A stretch of 27,041 nt of DNA, taken from assembly GCA_934394435.1 (NCBI GenBank), contig CAKRRN010000032.1, positions 1 through 27,041 of the forward strand, read 5' to 3'. Both the position numbers and the translations under genes were made by a program. The DNA comes from an uncultured Bacteroidaceae bacterium. Lineage in GTDB: Bacteria; Bacteroidota; Bacteroidia; Bacteroidales; Bacteroidaceae. Shown here one piece after another: positions 24,834 through 27,041 of this stretch; position 1 is the first letter of the stretch; each line of letters starts with the position of its first letter. A model generated the notes under the pieces. That model was given only the letters and a program-made list of their open reading frames with translations, made no database searches and had not been told where the DNA came from.

Positions 24834-25637
24834 ATGAATAGTATAAATGTTATTAAGGTAGGAGGCGCAGTCGTAGAAGATTCCGCTGCACTGACAAACT
24901 TACTTGATAGATTTGCACAGGTATCAGGAGCAAAAATTCTTGTGCATGGTGGCGGTCGGTCAGCCACACGTATAGCAGCTTCGTTAGGTATCGAAAGCCA
25001 TATGGTTGGTGGACGTCGGATAACGGACGAACAAATGCTACAGGTGGTAACTATGGTGTATGGTGGACTGGTAAATAAAAACGTGGTAGCTGCCTTACAG
25101 CAGAGAGGTATCAATGCCATAGGACTGACAGGAGCCGATATGAATGTGATGTTGAGCCACAGACGCCCTCCAAAAGAAATGAAAATGGATGATGGTAGCA
25201 TACAGACTGTGGATTTCGGATATGTGGGTGATATAGACAAAGTGGACGGAGAAACATTGGCTACACTTCTTAATAAAGACGTGGTACCAGTGATGGCTCC
25301 TCTTACTCACGATGGCTTGGGGCATATGCTAAATACTAATGCTGATACTATAGCCAGTTCGGTGGCTTGTGCTCTGACCCCATACTATGATGTTACACTT
25401 ACCTTTTGCTTTGAGAAAAAGGGCGTGTTGAGTAATCCTGAAGACGATAACAGTGTAATCAGAAATATTACCGAAAAAGATTTCCATCGTTATGTTGACG
25501 AAGGGGTCATTGCTGGCGGAATGCGTCCAAAGTTGGAAAATGCTTTTAAAGCTATTCATAATGGTGTAAGTCAGGTAATTATAACAAACGCAAATGATCC
25601 TGAAGGTAAATACGGAACGGTAATTAAAGAATTTTAA
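24834..25637 (+). CDS. argB: Acetylglutamate kinase (or N-succinylglutamate kinase)
   Basis: Amino-acid kinase of arginine synthesis, phosphorylating N-acylglutamate. The ATG at 24834 is preferred over the GTG at 24831 because it gives the usual short N-terminus ahead of IKVGG (Lys8). The nucleotide/substrate loops LVHGGGRSATR (36-46), GGRRITDEQM (59-68) and GLTGADMN (97-104) are visible, along with NTNADTIASSVA and the C-terminal ITNANDPEGKYGTVI. Bacteroides fragilis is known to use succinylated instead of acetylated intermediates, so this enzyme may be a succinylglutamate kinase; the sequence read by eye does not decide. It is the last gene of the topA operon and is followed directly by a terminator hairpin. 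Confidence 0.93.
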   Translation: MNSINVIKVGGAVVEDSAALTNLLDRFAQVSGAKILVHGGGRSATRIAASLGIESHMVGGRRITDEQMLQVVTMVYGGLVNKNVVAALQQRGINAIGLTGADMNVMLSHRRPPKEMKMDDGSIQTVDFGYVGDIDKVDGETLATLLNKDVVPVMAPLTHDGLGHMLNTNADTIASSVACALTPYYDVTLTFCFEKKGVLSNPEDDNSVIRNITEKDFHRYVDEGVIAGGMRPKLENAFKAIHNGVSQVIITNANDPEGKYGTVIKEF

Positions 25638-25673
25638 CGAATCAGGGCTGTAACTTTTGCAGCCCTGATTCGT
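25637..25673 (+). terminator. Perfect 14-bp hairpin after argB
   Basis: ACGAATCAGGGCTG (25637-25650) pairs perfectly with CAGCCCTGATTCGT (25660-25673) across a 9-nt loop. It begins at the last base of the argB stop codon. The following T content is modest (TTTA). It should end the topA-argB transcript, or act in both directions. Confidence 0.85.
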
Positions 25674-25691
25674 TTACGTATATAGAGAGCC

Positions 25692-26198
25692 ATGGTGAAT
25701 ATCCTCTTTCAAAAAGATGTGCTGCCACTAAAAGATAGGTTCTATAGATTGGCATTGCGCATTACACTCAACCAAGTGGAAGCTGAAGATGTGGTGCAAG
25801 AAACACTCATCCGAATATGGCAGAACAAGGAGAAGTTGGAGGATAGAGATGCCATTCAAGCTTTTGGATATACGGTGTGCCGAAGACTTGCGTTGGATTG
25901 TGCCAGCAAAGCAGGACGTGGAAATGTTACGCTCGACCTCGACAGACACGACACTTCCGCAGTTCTTCCATCAGAGCAGATGGATAGGCAAGAACAAATG
26001 GCTCTCGTACGCAAACTGATGGACGAACTTCCCGAAGTACAACGTAGTATCATGGAACTGCGGGATATTGAAGGAAAAAGTTATCAAGAGATAGCAAACA
26101 TACTGCAACTGACGGAGCCGCAAGTGAAGGTCTATCTACATCGTGCGCGAAACAAGGTTAGAATTCAGGCGGAGCAAATAGAGAGATATGGACTATAA
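25692..26198 (+). CDS. ECF-type RNA polymerase sigma factor
   Basis: Alternative sigma factor of 168 aa, of the extracytoplasmic-function class. Sigma region 2 is at about 10-70, with AEDVVQETLIRIW (31-43) as the core-binding signature; region 4 is at about 105-158, with the helix-turn-helix in KSYQEIANILQLTEPQVKVYLHRAR (129-152). There is no sigma 1.1 or region 3. The stop overlaps the next gene by 11 bp, so it is coupled to a probable anti-sigma protein. Only 18 bp lie between the argB terminator and its start codon, so its promoter must lie within the terminator region or in argB, or it is transcribed by readthrough. Confidence 0.93.
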   Translation: MVNILFQKDVLPLKDRFYRLALRITLNQVEAEDVVQETLIRIWQNKEKLEDRDAIQAFGYTVCRRLALDCASKAGRGNVTLDLDRHDTSAVLPSEQMDRQEQMALVRKLMDELPEVQRSIMELRDIEGKSYQEIANILQLTEPQVKVYLHRARNKVRIQAEQIERYGL

Positions 26199-26679
26199 AT
26201 ACATCGAACAGCTATTGGAACGCTATTGGGCATGTGAGACTACACTGGAGGAGGAACAGATACTACGTACCTTCTTCCAGCAAGAGAATTTACCTGCTCA
26301 TCTCAAAGCCTATCGTGACATATTTGTCTTACAACAGGAACATGCAGAGCCACGTCTCTCTGCCGATTTTGATGCACGCGTTCTAAAGCAGATTGGTGAA
26401 GTGGCACAGGAGGAAAGTGTATTCCATGCTCGACACATTACGTTGCGCAGGCGTTTGCGTCCACTCTATCAAGCTGCGGGACTGGTGGCTTTGTTGCTCA
26501 CAATAGGCACAGCCGCACAGCACAGTATGGTTAAAGACGAAAGTCAGTCGCTGCCTACATATGCCAGCACAGAGGAGCCAGATAGTCAGGATAATGCCTA
26601 TACAGCCATTCCCAACCAGCAATCAGCCTCGTTGCAGAATGTAGCTACTCCGACTGATACGTTGGAGCAGACGCGCTGA
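26188..26679 (+). CDS. Single-pass membrane protein, probable anti-sigma factor
   Basis: A 163-aa protein whose start overlaps the ECF sigma gene by 11 bp. The N-terminal cytoplasmic part (1-90) is helical, with a conserved-looking motif YWACETTLEEEQILRTFF (13-30). One hydrophobic segment follows a basic RRRLRP cluster at about 95-110, giving an N-in topology, and the rest (111-163) is a polar, Ser/Gln/Thr-rich periplasmic tail without a recognisable domain. I know no catalytic family for it. The position behind an ECF sigma and the topology support an anti-sigma role; this is inference from context. Confidence 0.7.
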   Translation: MDYKYIEQLLERYWACETTLEEEQILRTFFQQENLPAHLKAYRDIFVLQQEHAEPRLSADFDARVLKQIGEVAQEESVFHARHITLRRRLRPLYQAAGLVALLLTIGTAAQHSMVKDESQSLPTYASTEEPDSQDNAYTAIPNQQSASLQNVATPTDTLEQTR

Positions 26680-26847
26680 CATGATATAAGAATCATTTCT
26701 ATTGCTTTTTCTAAAATATAAAACAAATTAATTGCTTACGCTAAGAGTCCTGAGAGAAGGCAGAGGGTTACACCATTGAATAATGGTAGACTGGAAAATA
26801 AGAGTTACACTGTGAAGTGCAATAGCCTATCTTAATATATAAGGACA
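26680..26847. other. Non-coding stretch before a strong hairpin
   Basis: 168 bp without a plausible gene. It contains a 6-bp hairpin ACCATT/AATGGT (26772-26777 with 26782-26787) and a short CACT/AGTG dyad near 26808-26819. It could be the 3' leader of the sigma operon or a small RNA ending at the 26848-26887 hairpin. I found no clear promoter in it. Confidence 0.4.
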
Positions 26848-26887
26848 AACGCAAGATGAGCGACCGAGAGGTCGCTCATCTTGCGTT
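26848..26887. terminator. Perfect 18-bp hairpin with GAGA loop
   Basis: Arms 26848-26865 and 26870-26887 are perfect reverse complements of 18 bp around a GAGA tetraloop, the strongest dyad in the window. The sequence after it is only weakly T-rich on either strand. It most likely terminates the sigma/anti-sigma transcript or serves as a bidirectional terminator. Confidence 0.75.
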
Positions 26888-27041
26888 ATAAACCGTCAGT
26901 CTGATAATTTCGCATAAACTTTGGCTCAGTAGAAATTTAGTGGGGATTTGGGCTTAATAGATGCCTAATCCTTGGTATGCCACTGGTATAGGCAAGCATA
27001 TTGCCAGTTCCGCCAGTACCAGTTAGGTGGTACTGGAGTTT
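26888..27041. repeat. Dyad-rich non-coding end of window
   Basis: No gene is visible. Three dyads lie close together: TGCCTA 26962-26967 with TAGGCA 26989-26994; GGCAA 26991-26995 with TTGCC 27001-27005 (mutually exclusive with the first); and CCAGTACCA 27013-27021 with TGGTACTGG 27028-27036, a 9-bp perfect stem with a GTTAGG loop. The motif GCCAGT occurs twice just before the last stem. This may be a repeat element, a regulatory leader or a binding region that continues beyond the window. Confidence 0.4.

Noticed and set aside
26680..26890. 6S RNA or tmRNA
   Set aside because: I looked for a long closing stem with a central bubble and for a tag-reading frame; only 4-6-bp pairings were found.
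1..27041. CRISPR array, insertion sequence, prophage or defence island
   Set aside because: No repeat-spacer series, transposase, integrase, terminal inverted repeats or known defence domains are visible in any frame.

Overview
The window reads as a chromosomal segment of a Bacteroidales bacterium, most likely a Prevotella-type genome. Three things point there: promoters of the Bacteroidetes kind (TTTG then TAnnTTTG, for example 10157-10187), secreted glycan-active enzymes with a Ser-type sulfatase, and the same-strand order topA - aroK - speA - argB - ECF sigma - small membrane protein. This is inferred from the sequence alone; no database was searched. Nineteen protein genes are well supported. 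I see no tRNA, rRNA, CRISPR array, transposase or phage gene.

Layout. (1) 1-322: an upstream regulatory stretch with a tandem pair of 22-bp near-palindromes (146-189) and a promoter. (2) 323-6256, plus strand: a three-gene tripartite efflux operon (lipoprotein adaptor with His-rich ends, HME-type RND pump, TolC-like outer-membrane factor), most consistent with heavy-metal export. (3) 6258-10053, minus strand: HAD phosphatase, GH30 glycosidase and lipoprotein sulfatase, packed as one operon. (4) 10054-10410: a strong plus-strand promoter and a roughly 217-nt unexplained leader. (5) 10411-13503, plus strand: a secreted surface protein of unknown role, type I asparaginase, and a VanX-like D-Ala-D-Ala dipeptidase. 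(6) 13512-19639, minus strand: a large GH2 beta-galactosidase-like enzyme with a discoidin domain, a secreted alpha/beta hydrolase of the feruloyl-esterase type, and the AzlC/AzlD amino-acid exporter pair. (7) 19999-25637, plus strand: topA, aroK, speA, argB, closed by a perfect 14-bp hairpin. (8) 25692-26679: an ECF sigma factor overlapping a probable anti-sigma membrane protein. (9) 26680-27041: non-coding, with an 18-bp perfect hairpin and a cluster of dyads at the window edge.

How the genes work together. The efflux trio forms a continuous envelope-spanning pump. The two glycan clusters (HAD/GH30/sulfatase and GH2/esterase) look like polysaccharide or host-glycan degradation functions that lack their own SusC/SusD pair inside the window. 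The topA block combines DNA supercoiling, shikimate-pathway, polyamine (arginine to agmatine) and arginine-synthesis genes with 7-17 bp gaps. From about 12.9 to 19.6 kb the sequence is visibly richer in G+C than its flanks.

No clear new defence or mobile system is present. The items most worth following are the unexplained 10194-10410 leader with its orphan surface protein, the tandem operator upstream of the efflux operon, the strand-specific hairpin at 15551-15576, and the non-coding stretch with hairpins after 26680.
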